This document shows, one piece after another, positions 23,201 through 36,838 of a stretch of 64,000 nucleotides of DNA. This DNA is from Sanderia malayensis (lineage: Eukaryota > Cnidaria > Scyphozoa > Semaeostomeae > Pelagiidae), in assembly GCA_013076295.1 (NCBI GenBank), contig RQOL01000399.1:1-64000 (forward strand), written 5' to 3'. Both the position numbers and the translations under genes were made by a program. How positions within the stretch are numbered: position 1 is the stretch's first letter; every line of letters begins with the position of its first letter. The notes beneath the pieces were generated by a model. That model searched no databases. It was not told where the DNA came from and was given only the letters and a program-made list of their open reading frames with translations.

Positions 23201-25134
23201 CTCGCTTACGCTCATGCCACTTTTAACCCCACGTACAATGGATGAGCTCGCTGCGCTCGCCTGTCTATCTATTATCAGGAAACATTGACTGATAGGGGCC
23301 CTTTGTGCGCTGCACTCTCTTATGCTCATGCCCCTTTCAACCCCAATTACAATGAGTTAGTTCGCTGTGCTCGCCTGTCTATCCATTATCAGCAAACCTT
23401 GACTGATAGGGCGCCCTTTGTGTGCTGCACTCGCTTACCCTCATGCCCCTTCCAACCCCACGTACAATTGGTTAGATCGCTGCGCTCGCCTGTCTATCTA
23501 TTATCAAGAAACATTGACAGATAGGTTCACCTCATGCACTTCGTTCGATTACGCTCATGCCCCTTTCAACCCCATGTACAATGGGATAGGTCGCTGCCCT
23601 TGCCTGTCTATCTATTATCAAGAAACATTGACTGATAAGGCGCACTACATGCGCTGCACTCACTTATGCTCATGCCCCTTTCAACCCCACGTACAATGGG
23701 TTGGATCGCTGCCCTCGCCTGTCTAAGTATTATCAAGAAACATTGACTGATAGGGCCACTTCGTGTGCTGCATTCGCTTACGCTCATGCCCAGTTAAACC
23801 CCTCGTACAATGGGATAGCTCGCTGCGCTCAGCTGTCTTTCTATTATCAAGAAACATTGATGGTAGGGCGCACTTCATGCGCTGCACACGCTAACGCTCA
23901 TGCCCCTTTCAACCCCACATACAATGGATGAGCTCGCTGCGTTCGCCTGTCTATCTATTATTAGGAAGCATTGACTGATAGGGCGCCCTTCGTGCGCTGC
24001 ACTCGCTTACGCTCATGCCCCTTTCAACCCCACGTACAATGAGTTAGATCGCTGCGCTCACCTGTCTATCCATTATCAAGAAATATTGACTGGTAGGGTG
24101 CACTTCTTGCGCTGCACTCGCTTACGCTCATGCCCCTTTCAACCCCATGTACAATGGGATAGGTCGCTGCCCTTGCCTGTCTATCTATTATCAAGAAACA
24201 TTGACTGATAAGGCGCACTTCATGCGCTGCACTCACTTATGCTCATGCCCCTTTCAACCCCACGTACAATGGGTTGGATCGCTGCGCTCGCCTGTCTATG
24301 TATTATCAAGAAACATTGACTGATAGGGCCACTTCTGGGCTGCATTCGCTTACGCTCATGCCCAGTTAAACCCCATGTACAATGGGATAGCTCGCTGCGC
24401 TCACCTGTCTATCCATTATCAAGAAACATTGACTGATAGGGCGCCCTTTGTGCGCTGCACTCGCTTACCCTCATGCCCCGTTCAACCCCACGTACAATGG
24501 GTTAGATCGCTGCGCTCGCCTGTCTATCTTTTATCAAGAAACATTGACTGATTCAAGCACTTCGTGCACTTTATTTGCTTACGCTCATGCCCCTTTCATC
24601 CCCATGTAGAATGGATTGCATCGCTGCGCTCTCCTGTCTATCTATTATCAGGAAACATTGACTGATAGGGGCACTTCGTGCGCTTTATTCATTTACGCTC
24701 ATGCCTCTTTCAACCCCATGTACAATGGGATAGCTAGGGTACTGGTAGGGCGCACTTCATGCGCTGCAATCGCTCACGCTCATGCCCCTTTTATCCCCAT
24801 GTACAATGGGTTAGCTCACTGCGCTCGCTTGTCTATCTATTATCAGGAAACATAGACTGATAGGGAGCACTTCGCGCGCTGCATTCGCTTGTGCTCATGC
24901 CCCTTTTATCCCCATGTACAATGGGTTAGCTCACTGCGCTCGCTTGTCTATCTATTATCATGAAACATTGACTGATAGGGCACACTTCGCGCGCTGCATT
25001 CGCTTATGTTAATGCCTCGTTTAACCCCATGTACAATGGGATAGCTCGCTGCGCTCACCTGTCTATCCATTATCAAGAAACATTGACTGATAGGGCGCCC
25101 TTTGTGCGCTGCACTCGCTTACCCTCATGCCCCG
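20239..25134 (+). repeat. Tandem duplication copy D2 (4,896 bp)
   Basis: This is the second copy of D1. The junction lies in a hybrid monomer: its left part (ATGCCCCG) matches the monomer that ends D1, its right part (ATGAGCTCGCTG) matches the monomer that begins D1, and both parents share TTCAACCCCATGTACAATGG, so the crossover falls within 20,239-20,258. A same-register unequal exchange is the simplest explanation. D2 keeps full-length monomers at several places where D1 has lost one base. Confidence 0.85.
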
Positions 25135-26605
25135 TTCAACCCCATGTACAATGGGATAGCTCGCTGCGCTCACCTGTCTATCCATTATCAAGAAACATTG
25201 ACTGATAGGGCGCCCTTTGTGCGCTGAACTCGCTTACCCTCATGCCCCTTTCAACCCCACGTACAATGGGTTAGATCGCTGTGCCCGCCTGTCTACCTAT
25301 TATCAAGAAACATTGACTGATAGGATGCACTTCGTGGGCTGCATTTGCTTACGTTCATGCCCCTTTCAACCCCATGTGCAATGGGTTAGATCGCTGCACT
25401 CTCCTGTCTATCAATTATAAAGAAACATTGACTGATAGGGCGCCCTTCGTGCACTGCACTCGCTTAAGCTCATGCCCCTGTTCAACCCCATGTACAATGG
25501 GATAGCTCGTTGTGCTCGCCTATCTATCTATTATCAAGAAACATTGACTGATAGGGGCACTTCATGCACTGCACTCGCTTACGTTCATGCCCCTTTCAAC
25601 CCCATGTGCAATGGGTTAGATCGCTGCGCACTCCTGTCTATCTATTATCAAGAAACATTGACCGGTAGGGCACACTTCATGCGCTGCACTCGCTTACGCC
25701 CATGCCCCTTTCAACCCCACGTACAACGGATGAGCTCGCTGCGCTCGCCTGTCTATCTATTATCAGGAAACATTGACTGATAGGGCCCCCTTCGTGCGCT
25801 GCACTCACTTACGCTCATGCCGCTTTCACTCCCATGTACAATGGGTGAGCTCGCTGCCCTTGCCTGTCTATCTATTATCAAGAAACATTGACTGATAAGG
25901 CGCACTTCATGCGCTGCATTCGCTTATGCTCATGCCCCTTTCAACCCCACGTACAATCGGTTGGATCGCTGCGCTCGCCTGTCTATCTTTTATCAAGAAA
26001 CATCGACCGATAGGGCGCCCTTCGTGCGCTGCACTCGCTTACGCTCATGCCCCTTACAACCCCACGTACAATGGGATAGCTCGTTGCGCTCTCCTGTCTA
26101 TCTATTATCAGGAAACATTGACTGATAGGACGCAAGTCGTGGGCTGCATTCGCTTATGTTAATGCCCCGTTCAACCCCATGTACAATGGGTTAGATCGTT
26201 GCGCTCGTCTGTCTATCTATTATCAAGAAGCATTGACTGGTAGGGCGCATTTCATGCACTGCACTCGCTTACGTTCATGCCCCTTTCAACCCCATGTGCA
26301 ATGGGTTAGATCGCTGCGCACTCCTGTCTATCTATTATCAAGAAACATTGACCGGTAGGGCACACTTCATGCGCTGCACTCGCTTACGCCCATGCCCGTT
26401 TCATTCCCACGTACAACGGATGAGCTCGCTGCGCTCGCCTGTCTATCTATTATCAGGAAACATTGACTGATAGGGCCCCCTTCGAGCGCTGCACTCACTT
26501 ACGCTCATGCCGCTTTCACTCCCATGTACGATGGGTGAGCTCGCTGCCCTTGCCTGTCTATCTATTATCAAGAAACATTGACTGATAAGGCGCACTTCAT
26601 GCGCT
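23775..26605 (+). repeat. Tandem duplication copy E1 (overlaps D2; unit about 2,948 bp)
   Basis: From the CAGTTAAACCCCTCG monomer (about 23,795) to about 26,605 this matches 26,724-29,554 at an offset of 2,948-2,949 bp. It includes the truncated unit at 24,734 and a six-monomer string repeated inside E2. E1 overlaps the last 1.36 kb of D2, so the D duplication and the E duplication are separate events on one stretch. The right boundary is composite: bases 26,606-26,723 resemble the unit near 24,220 before the match switches to 23,800. Confidence 0.75.
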
Positions 26606-26723
26606 GCACTCACTTATGCTCATGCCCCTTTCAACCCCACGTACAATGGGTTGGATCGCTGCGCTCGCCTGTCTATGTATTATCAAGAAACATTGACTGA
26701 TAGGGCCACTTCTGGGCTGCATT

Positions 26724-29554
26724 CGCTTACGCTCATGCCCAGTTAAACCCCTCGTACAATGGGATAGCTCGCTGCGCTCAGCTGTCTTTCTATTATCAAG
26801 AAACATTGATGGTAGGGCGCACTTCATGCGCTGCACACGCTAACGCTCATGCCCCTTTCAACCCCACATACAATGGATGAGCTCGCTGCGTTCGCCTGTC
26901 TATCTATTATTAGGAAGCATTGACTGATAGGGCGCCCTTCGTGCGCTGCACTCGCTTACGCTCATGCCCCTTTCAACCCCACGTACAATGAGTTAGATCG
27001 CTGCGCTCACCTGTCTATCCATTATCAAGAAATATTGACTGGTAGGGTGCACTTCTTGCGCTGCACTCGCTTACGCTCATGCCCCTTTCAACCCCATGTA
27101 CAATGGGATAGGTCGCTGCCCTTGCCTGTCTATCTATTATCAAGAAACATTGACTGATAAGGCGCACTTCATGCGCTGCACTCACTTATGCTCATGCCCC
27201 TTTCAACCCCACGTACAATGGGTTGGATCGCTGCGCTCGCCTGTCTATGTATTATCAAGAAACATTGACTGATAGGGCCACTTCTGGGATGCAATCGCTT
27301 ACGCTCATGCCCAGTTAAACCCCATGTACAATGGGATAGCTCGCTGCGCTCAGCCGTCTATCTATTATCAGGAAGCATTGACTGATAGGGGGCCCTTCAT
27401 GCGCTGCACTTGCTTACGCTGATGTCCCTTTCAACCCCACGTACAATGGGTTAGATCGCTGCGCTCGCCGTCTATCTTTTATCAAGAAACATTGACTGAT
27501 ACAAGCACTTCGTGCACTTTATTTGCTTACGCTCATGCCCCTTTCATCCCCATGTAGAATGGATTGCATCGCTGCGCTCTCCTGTCTATCTATTATCAGG
27601 AAACATTGACTGATAGGGGCACTTCGTGCGCTTTATTCATTTACGCTCATGCCTCTTTCAACCCCATGTACAATGGGATAGCTAGGGTACTGGTAGGGCG
27701 CACTTCATGCGCTGCATTCGCTCACGCTCATGCCCCTTTTATCCCCATGTACAATGGGTTAGCTCACTGCGCTCGCTTGTCTATCTATTATCAGGAAACA
27801 TAGACTGATAGGGAGCACTTCGCGCGCTGCATTCGCTTGTGCTCATGCCCCTTTTATCCCCATGTACAATGGGTTAGCTCACTGCGCTCGCTTGTCTATC
27901 TATTATCAAGAAACATTGACTGATAGGGCACACTTCGCGCGCTGCATTCGCTTATGTTAATGCCTCGTTTAACCCCATGTACAATGGGATAGCTCGCTGC
28001 GCTCACCTGTCTATCCATTATCAAGAAACATTGACTGATAGGGCGCCCTTTGTGCGCTGCACTCGCTTACCCTCATGCCCCGTTCAACCCCATGTACAAT
28101 GGGATAGCTCGCTGCGCTCACCTGTCTATCCATTATCAAGAAACATTGACTGATAGGGCGCCCTTTGTGCGCTGAACTCGCTTACCCTCATGCCCCTTTC
28201 AACCCCACGTACAATGGGTTAGATCGCTGTGCCCGCCTGTCTACCTATTATCAAGAAACATTGACTGATAGGATGCACTTCGTGGGCTGCATTTGCTTAC
28301 GTTCATGCCCCTTTCAACCCCATGTGCAATGGGTTAGATCGCTGCACTCTCCTGTCTATCAATTATAAAGAAACATTGACTGATAGGGCGCCCTTCGTGC
28401 ACTGCACTCGCTTAAGCTCATGCCCCTGTTCAACCCCATGTACAATGGGATAGCTCGTTGTGCTCGCCTATCTATCTATTATCAAGAAACATTGACTGAT
28501 AGGGGCACTTCATGCACTGCACTCGCTTACGTTCATGCCCCTTTCAACCCCATGTGCAATGGGTTAGATCGCTGCGCACTCCTGTCTATCTATTATCAAG
28601 AAACATTGACCGGTAGGGCACACTTCATGCGCTGCACTCGCTTACGCCCATGCCCCTTTCAACCCCACGTACAACGGATGAGCTCGCTGCGCTCGCCTGT
28701 CTATCTATTATCAGGAAACATTGACTGATAGGGCCCCCTTCATGCGCTGCACTCACTTACGCTCATGCCGCTTTCACTCCCATGTACAATGGGTGAGCTC
28801 GCTGCCCTTGCCTGTCTATCTATTATCAAGAAACATTGACTGATAAGGCGCACTTCATGCGCTGCATTCGCTTATGCTCATGCCCCTTTCAACCCCACGT
28901 ACAATCGGTTGGATCGCTGCGCTCGCCTGTCTATCTTTTATCAAGAAACATCGACCGATAGGGCGCCCTTCGTGCGCTGCACTCGCTTACGCTCATGCCC
29001 CTTACAACCCCACGTACAATGGGATAGCTCGTTGCGCTCTCCTGTCTATCTATTATCAGGAAACATTGACTGATAGGACGCAAGTCGTGGGCTGCATTCG
29101 CTTATGTTAATGCCCCGTTCAACCCCATGTACAATGGGTTAGATCGTTGCGCTCGTCTGTCTATCTATTATCAAGAAGCATTGACTGGTAGGGCGCATTT
29201 CATGCACTGCACTCGCTTACGTTCATGCCCCTTTCAACCCCATGTGCAATGGGTTAGATCGCTGCGCACTCCTGTCTATCTATTATCAAGAAACATTGAC
29301 CGGTAGGGCACACTTCATGCGCTGCACTCGCTTACGCCCATGCCCCTTTCAACCCCACGTACAACGGATGAGCTCGCTGCGCTCGCCTGTCTATCTATTA
29401 TCAGGAAACATTGACTGATAGGGCCCCCTTCGAGCGCTGCACTCACTTACGCTCATGCCGCTTTCACTCCCATGTACGATGGGTGAGCTCGCTGCCCTTG
29501 CCTGTCTATCTATTATCAAGAAACATTGACTGATAAGGCGCACTTCATGCGCTG
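26724..29554 (+). repeat. Tandem duplication copy E2
   Basis: This is the second copy of E1. It differs locally at 27,345-27,430, where an AGCCGTCTATC/GGGGGCCC monomer replaces the CACCTGTC/CTTACCCTC monomer of E1. At its right end the six-monomer segment starting at 28,874 is followed by a second copy from 29,564 (offset 690 bp, exactly six monomers), the same hexamer duplication seen in H1. The truncated unit is at 27,682. Confidence 0.75.
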
Positions 29555-32060
29555 CATTCGCTTATGCTCATGCCCCTTTCAACCCCACGTACAATCGGTT
29601 GGATCGCTGCGCTCGCCTGTCTATCTTTTATCAAGAAACATCGACCGATAGGGCGCCCTTCGTGCGCTGCACTCGCTTACGCTCATGCCCCTTACAACCC
29701 CACGTACAATGGGTTCCATCGCTGCCCTCGCCTGTCTGTCTATTATCAAGAAACATTGACTGGTAGGGCGCACTTCATGCGCTGCACTCGCTTATGCTCA
29801 TGCCCCTTTCAACCCCACGCGGAATGGGTTAGATCGCTGCGCTCTCCTCTCTATCTATTATCAAGAAACATTGACTGATAGGGGCACTTCGTGCGCTTTA
29901 TTCATTTACGCTCATGCCTCTTTCAACCCCATGTACAATGGGATAGCTAGGGTACTGGTAGGGCGCACTTCATGCGCTGCATTCGCTCAAGCTCATGCCC
30001 CTTTCAACCCCTTGTACAATGGAATAGCTTGCTGCACTCGCCTGTCTATCTATTATCAAGAAACATTGGCTGGTAGGGCACACTTCATGCGCTGCACTAG
30101 CTTACGCTCATGCGCCTTTCAACCCCACGTACAATGGGCGAGCGCGCTGCACTAGCCTTTCTATCTATTATCAGGAAACATTGACTGATAGGGGGCCCTT
30201 CGTGCGTTGCACTCGCTTATGCTCATGCCCCTTTCAACCCCATGTACAATGGGTTAGATCGCTGCGCGCGCCTGTCTATCTATTATCAAGAAACATTGAC
30301 TGATAGGGCGCCCTTTGTGCGCTGCACACGCTTACGCTCATGCCCCTTGCAACACCACGTACAATGGGTTAGATCGCTGCGCTCGCTTATCTATCTATTA
30401 TCAGGAAACATAGACTGATAGGGAGCACTTCGCGCGCTGCATTCACTGGTGCTCATGCCCCTTTTATCCCCAAGTACAATGGGTTAGCTCACTGCGCTCG
30501 CTTGTCTATCTATTATCAGGAAACATAGACTGATAGGGAGCACTTCGCGCGCTGCATTCGCTTGTGCTCATGCCCCTTTTATCCCCATGTACAATGGGTT
30601 AGCTCACTGCGCTCGCTTGTCTATCTATTATCAAGAAACATTGACTGATAGGGCACACTTCCTGTGCTGCACTCGCTTATGCTCATGCCCCTTTCAACCC
30701 CACATACAATGGGTCAGCCCGCTGCGCTCGCCTGTCTATCTATTATCAAGAAACATTGACTGATAGGGCGCCCTTCATGCGCTGCACTCGCTTACGCTCA
30801 TGGGCCTTTCAACCACACGTACAATGGGTGAGCTGGCTGCGCTCGCCTTTCTATCTATTATCAGGAAACATTGACTGATAGGTCGCCTTTCGTGCGCTGC
30901 ACCCGTATACACTCATGCCAGTTTCAACCCCACGTACAACCGTTTAGATCACTGCGCTCTCCTGTCTATCTATTATCAGGAAACATTGACTGATAGATCG
31001 CCTTTCGTGCGCTGCACCCGCTTACACTCATGCCAGTTTCAACCCCACGTACAACGGTTTAGATCACTGCGCTTTCCTGTCTATCTATTATCAAGAAGCA
31101 TTGACTGATAGGGCGCACTTCGTGCGCTGCACTCACTTATGCTCATGCCCCTTTCAACCCCATGTACAATGGGTGAGCTTGCTGCGCTCGCCTGTCTATC
31201 TCTTTTCAAGAATCATTGACTGACAGGGCGCCCTTCATGCACTGCACTCGCTTACACTCATGCACCTTTCAACCCCACGTACAATGGGTTAGATCGCTGC
31301 GCTCTCCTGTCTATCTATTATCAAGAAACATTGACTAATAGGGCGCACTTCATGCACTGCATTTGCTTACGCTCATGCTCCTTTCAACCCCACGTACAGT
31401 GGGCTAGATCACTGCACTCGCCCGTCTATCTTATATCAAGCAACATTGACTGATAGGGGCACTTCGTGCGCTTCATTCATTTGCGCTCATGCCCCTTTCA
31501 ACCCCATGTACAATGGATGAGCTCGCTGCGCTTGCCTGTCTATCTATTATCAGCAAACATTGGCTGATAGGGTGCACTTCATGCGCTGCACTCGCTTACG
31601 CTCATGCCCCTTTCAACCCCACGTACAAGGGGTTAGATCGCTGCACTCGCCTGTCTATCTATTATCAAGAAGCATTGACTGGCAGGGCGCACTTCATGCG
31701 CTGCACTCGCTTACGCTCATGGGCCTTTCAACCACACGTACAATGGGTGAGCTTGCTGCGCTCGCCTTTCTATATATTATCAGGAAACATTGACTGATAG
31801 GGGGCCCTTCATGCGCTGCACTCGCTTACACTCATGCACCTTTCAACCCCACGTACAATGGGTTAGATCGCTGTGCTCTCCTGTCTATCTATTATCAAGA
31901 AACATTGACTAATAGGGCGCACTTCGTGCACTGCATTTGCTTACGCTCATGCTCCTTTCAACCCCAAGTACAGTGGGCTAGATCACTGCACTCGCCCGTC
32001 TATCTTATATCAAGCAACATTGACTGATAGGGGCACTTCGTGCGCTTCATTCATTTGCGC
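29555..32060 (+). repeat. Higher-order repeat H4, dispersed copy of H2/H3
   Basis: Bases about 29,700-31,190 match H3 (13,440-14,930) at a constant offset of 16,260 bp, including the truncated unit at 29,947. Near 31,190 one monomer is skipped (the CTTTTTATC unit). Bases about 31,490-32,060 then resemble 12,060-12,640 of H2, including the GTACAAGGGG variant. H4 is thus a recombinant of H2-like and H3-like strings rather than a simple copy. Confidence 0.7.
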
Positions 32061-33055
32061 TCATGCCCCTTTCAACCCCATGTACAATGGATGAGCTCGC
32101 TGCGCTCGCCTGTCTATCTATTATCAGCAAACATTGGCTGATAGGGTGCACTTCATGCGCTGCACTCGCTTACGCTCATGCCCCTTTCAACCCCACGTAC
32201 AATGGGTTAGCTCACTGCGCTCGCTTGTCTATCTATTATAAAAAAAATTGACTGATAGGGCGCACTTTGTGCGCTGCACCCGCTTACGCTCATGCACCTT
32301 TCAACCCCACGTACAATGGGTTGCATCACTGCGCTCTCCTGTCTATCTATTATCAGGAAACATTGACTGATAGGTCGCCTTTCGTGTGCTGCACCCGCTT
32401 AGACTCATGCCCCTTTCAACCCCACGTACAATGAGTTGGATCGCTGGGCTCGCCTGTCTACCTTTATCAAGAAACATTGACTGATAGGACGCAAGTCAGG
32501 GGCTGCATTCGCTTATGTTAATGCCCTGTTCAACCCCATGTACAATGGGATAGCTCGCTGCGTTCACCTGTCTATCCATTATCAAGAAACATTGACTGAT
32601 AGGGCGCCCTTTGTGCGCTGCACTCGCTTACCCTCATGCCCCTTTTAACCCCACGTACAATGGGTTAGATCGCTGCGCTCGCCTGTCTATCTATTATCAA
32701 GAACCATTGACTGATAGGGGCACTTCGTGCACTTCGTTCGCTTACGCTCAAGCCCCTTTCAACCCCACGTACAATGGATTGCATCGCTGCGCTCTCCTGT
32801 CTATCTATTATCAGGAAACATTGACCGGTAGGTCGCCTTTCGTGCGCTGCACCCGCTTACACTCATGCCAGTTTCAACCCCACGTACAATCGTTTAGATC
32901 ACTGCGCTCTCCTGTCTATCTATTATCAGGAAACATTGACTGATAGGTCGCCTTTCGTGCGCTGCACCCGCTTACACTCATGCCAGTTTCAACCCCACGT
33001 ACAACGGTTTAGATCACTGGCTCTCCTGTCTATCTATTATCAAGAAGCATTGACT
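32061..33055 (+). repeat. Satellite segment related to the start of D1/D2
   Basis: The order matches 15,340-16,110: the A-tract monomer (32,237), the GGTTGCATCACTG monomer, the GAGTTGGATCGCTGGG monomer, the GCAAGTCAGGGG monomer and the CCAGTTTC monomers. It has additional units near 32,700-32,880 (CAAGCCCC and GACCGGTAGGTCGCC monomers) that D1 and D2 lack but that resemble 1,900-2,040 and 45,390-45,520. No gene is present. Confidence 0.7.
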
Positions 33056-36000
33056 GATAGGGCGCACTTCGTGCGCTGCACTCACTTATGCTCATGCCCC
33101 TTTCAACCGCACGTACAATCGGTTGGATCGCTGCGCTTGCCTGTTTATCTTTTATCAAGAAACATCGACCGATAGGGCGCCCTTCGTGCGCTGCACTCGC
33201 TTACGCTCATGCCCCTTTCAACCCCACGTAGAATGGATTAGATCGCTGCGCTCTCCTGTCTATCTTTTATCAAGAAACTTTGACTGATATGGCGCACTTT
33301 GTGCGCTGCATTCGGTTACGCTCATGCTCCTTTGAACCCCATGTACAATGGGATAGCTAGTTGCACTCGCCTGTCAATCTATTATCAAGAAACATTGACT
33401 GGAAGGGCGCACTTGATGCGCTGCACTCGCTTACGCTCATGCCCTTTGAACCCCACATACAGTGGATGAGCTCGCTGCGCTCGCCTGTCTATCTATTATT
33501 AGGAAACATTGACTGATAGGGCGCCCTTCGTGCGCTGCACTCGCTTACGCTCATGCCTCTTTCAACCCCACGTACAATGGGTTAGATCACTGCTCTTGCC
33601 TGTCTATCTATTATCAAGAAACATTGACTGATAGGGGCACTTCGTGCGCTGTATTCGCTTACGCTCATGCCCCTTTCAACCCCATGTACAATGGGTGAGC
33701 TTGCTGCGCTCGCCTTTTATCTATTATCAGGAAACATTGACTGATAGGGGGCCCTTCGTGCGCTGCACTCACTTACGCTGATGCCCCTTTCAACCCCACG
33801 TACAATGGGTTAGATTGCTGCGCTCGCCTGTCTATCTCTTTTCAAGAAACTTTGACTGATATGGCGCACTTTGTGCGCTGCATTCGGTTACGCTCATGCT
33901 CCTTTGAACCCCATGTACAATGGGATAGCTAGTTGCACTCGCCTGTCTATCTATTATCAGCAAACATTGGCTGATAGGGTGCACTTCATGCGCTGCACTC
34001 GCTTACGCTCATGCCCCTTTCAACCCCACGTACAATGGGTTAGCCCACTGCGCTCGCTTGTCTATCTATTATAAAAAAAATTGACTGATAGGGCGCACTT
34101 TGTGCGCTGCACCCGCTTACGCTCATGCACCTTTCAACCCCACGTACAATGGGTTGCATCACTGCGCTCTCCTGTCTATCTATTATCAGAAAACATTGAC
34201 CGGTAGGTCGCCTTTCGTGCGCTGCACCCGCTTACACTCATGCCAGTTTCAACCCCACGTAGAATGGATTAGATCGCTGCGCTCTCCTGTCTATCTTTTA
34301 TCAAGAAACTTCGACCGATAGGGCGCACTTTGTGCGCTGCACCCGCTTACGCTCATGCACCTTTCAACCCCACGTACAATGGGTTGCATCACTGCGCTCT
34401 CCTGTCTATCTATTATCAGAAAACATTGACCGGTAGGTCGCCTTTCGTGCGCTGCACCCGCTTACACTCATGCCAGTTTCAACCCCACGTACAACCGTTT
34501 AGATCACTGCGCTCTCCTGTCTATCTATTATCAGGAAACATTGACTGATAGGTCGCCTTTCGTGCGCTGCACCCGCTTACGCTCATGCCTCTTTCAACCC
34601 CACATACAATGGGTTAGATCACTGCGCTTGCCTGTCTATCTATTATCAAGAAACATTGACTGATAGGGGCACTTCGTGCGCTGTATTCGCTTACGCTCAT
34701 TCCCCTTTCAACCCCATGTACAATGGGTGAGCTTGCTGCGCTCGCCTTTTTATCTATTATCAGGAAACATTGACTGATAGGGGGCCCTTCGTGCGCTGCA
34801 CTCGCTTACGCTGATGCCCCTTTCAACCCCACATACAATGGGTTAGATGGCTGCGCTCGCCTGTCTATCTCTTTTCAAGAATCATTGACTGACAGGGCGC
34901 CCTTCATGCGCTGCACTCGCTTACACTCATGCACCTTTCAACCCCACGTACAATGGGTTAGATCGCTGTGCTCTCCTGTCTATCTACTATCAAGAAAATT
35001 TGACTAATAGGGCGCACTTCGTGCACTGCATTTGCTTACGCTCATGCTTCTTTCAACCCCACGTACAGTGGGCTAGATCGCTGCACTCTCCCGTCTATCT
35101 TATATCAAGCAACATTGACTGATAGGGGCACTTCGTGCGCTTCATTCATTTACGCTCATGCCCCTTTCAACCCCATGTACAATGGATGAGCTCGCTGCGC
35201 TCGCCTGTCTATCTATTATCAGCAAACATTGACTGGTAGGGCTCACTTCATGCGCTGCACTCGCTTACGCTCATGCCCCTTTCAACCCCACGTACAATGG
35301 GTGAGCTCGCTGCGCTCGCCTGTCTATCTATTATCAGGAAACATTGACTGTAGGAGCACTTCATGCGCTGCACACGCTTACGCTCATGCCCCTTTCAACC
35401 CCACATACAATGGGTTAGATCGCTGTGCTCTCCTGTCTATCTACTATCAAGAAAATTTGACTAATAGGGCGCACTTCGTGCACTGCATTGCTTACGCTCA
35501 TGCTCCTTTCAACCCCACGTACAGTGGGCTAGATCGCTGCACTCACCCGTCTATCTTATATCAAGCAACATTGACTGATAGAGGCACTTCGTGTGCTTCA
35601 TTCATTTACGCTCATGCCCCTTTCAACCCCATGTACAATGGATGAGCTCGCTGCGCTCGCCTGTCTATCTATTATCAGCAAACATTGACTGGTAGGGCTC
35701 ACTTCATGCGCTGCACTCGCTTACGCTCATGCCCCTTTCAACCCCACCTACAATGGGTGAGCTCGCTGCGCTTGGCTGTCTATCTATTATCAGGAAACAT
35801 TGACTGGTAGGGCGCACTTCATGCGCTGCACACGCTTACCCTCATGCCCCTTTCAACCCCACATACAATGGATGAGCTCGCTGCGTTCGCCTGTCTATCT
35901 ATTAATAGGAAGCATTGACTGATAGGGCGCCCTTCGTGCGCTGCACTCGCTTACGCTCATGCCCTTTCAACCCCACGTACAATGAGTTAGATCGCTGCGC

Positions 36001-36838
36001 TCACCTGTCTATCCATTATCAAGAAATATTGACTGGTAGGGCGCACTTTTGCGCTGCACTCGCTTACGCTCATGCCCCTTTCAGCCCCACATACAATGGG
36101 TGAGCTCGCTGCGCTCGCCTGTCTATCTATTATCAGGAAACATTGGCTGATAGGGTGCATTTCATGCGCTGCACTCGCTTACGCTCATGCCCCTTTCAAC
36201 CCCACGTACAATGGGTTAGATCGCTGCGCTCGCCTGTCTATCTCTTATCAAGAAACATTGACTGGTACGGGCACTTCGTGCACTTTATTTGCTTACGCTC
36301 ATGCCCCTTTCATCCCCATGTACAATGGGTTAGCTCACTGCGCTCGCTTGTCTATCTAGTATAAAAAAAATTGACTGATAGGGCGCACTTTGTGCGCTGC
36401 ACTCGCTTACGCTCATGCCCTTTTTAACCCCACGTACAATGGGTTAGATCACTGTGCCCGCCTGTCTACCTATTATCAAGAAACATTGACTGATAGGACG
36501 CACTTCGTGGGCTGCATTCGCTTACGTTCATGCCCCTTTCAACCCCATGTGCAATGGGTTAGATCGCTTCACTCTCCTGTCTATCAATTATCAAGAAACA
36601 TTGACTGATAGGGCGCCCTCCGTGCACTGCACTCGCTTAAGCTCATGCCCCTATTCAACCCCATGTACAATGGGATAGCTCGTTGTGCTCGCCTGTCTAT
36701 CTATTATCAAGAAACGTTGACTGGTAGGGGCCCTTTGTGCGCTGCACTCTCTTATGCTCATGCCCCTTTCAACCCCAATTACAATGAGTTAGATCGTTGT
36801 GCTCGCCTGTCTATCCATTATCAGCAAACATTGACTGA
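33056..36838 (+). repeat. Tandem duplication copy F1 (about 3.78 kb)
   Basis: The left part matches F2 at an offset of 3,779-3,781 bp and the part after about 34,560 at 4,117 bp, because F2 holds extra monomers in the middle. F1 contains a two-monomer tandem duplication: 34,084-34,313 is repeated at 34,314-34,543 (offset 230 bp), each with the GGTTGCATCACTG and GACCGGTAGGTCGCC units. Much of F1 also resembles 16,100-17,950 in D1. Confidence 0.75.

Noticed and set aside
35229..35645. Longest open frame in the window (138 codons)
   Set aside because: It is four satellite monomers read through because of small losses (GACTGTAGGAGC and GCATTGCTTACG) that shift frame past the stop motif. There is no independent start context, domain or conservation distinct from the repeat.
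36355..36375. A-tract as a poly(A) tail of a retroposon
   Set aside because: The A run is flanked on both sides by in-phase satellite, has no target-site duplication and no inserted body, and recurs in the same monomer position.
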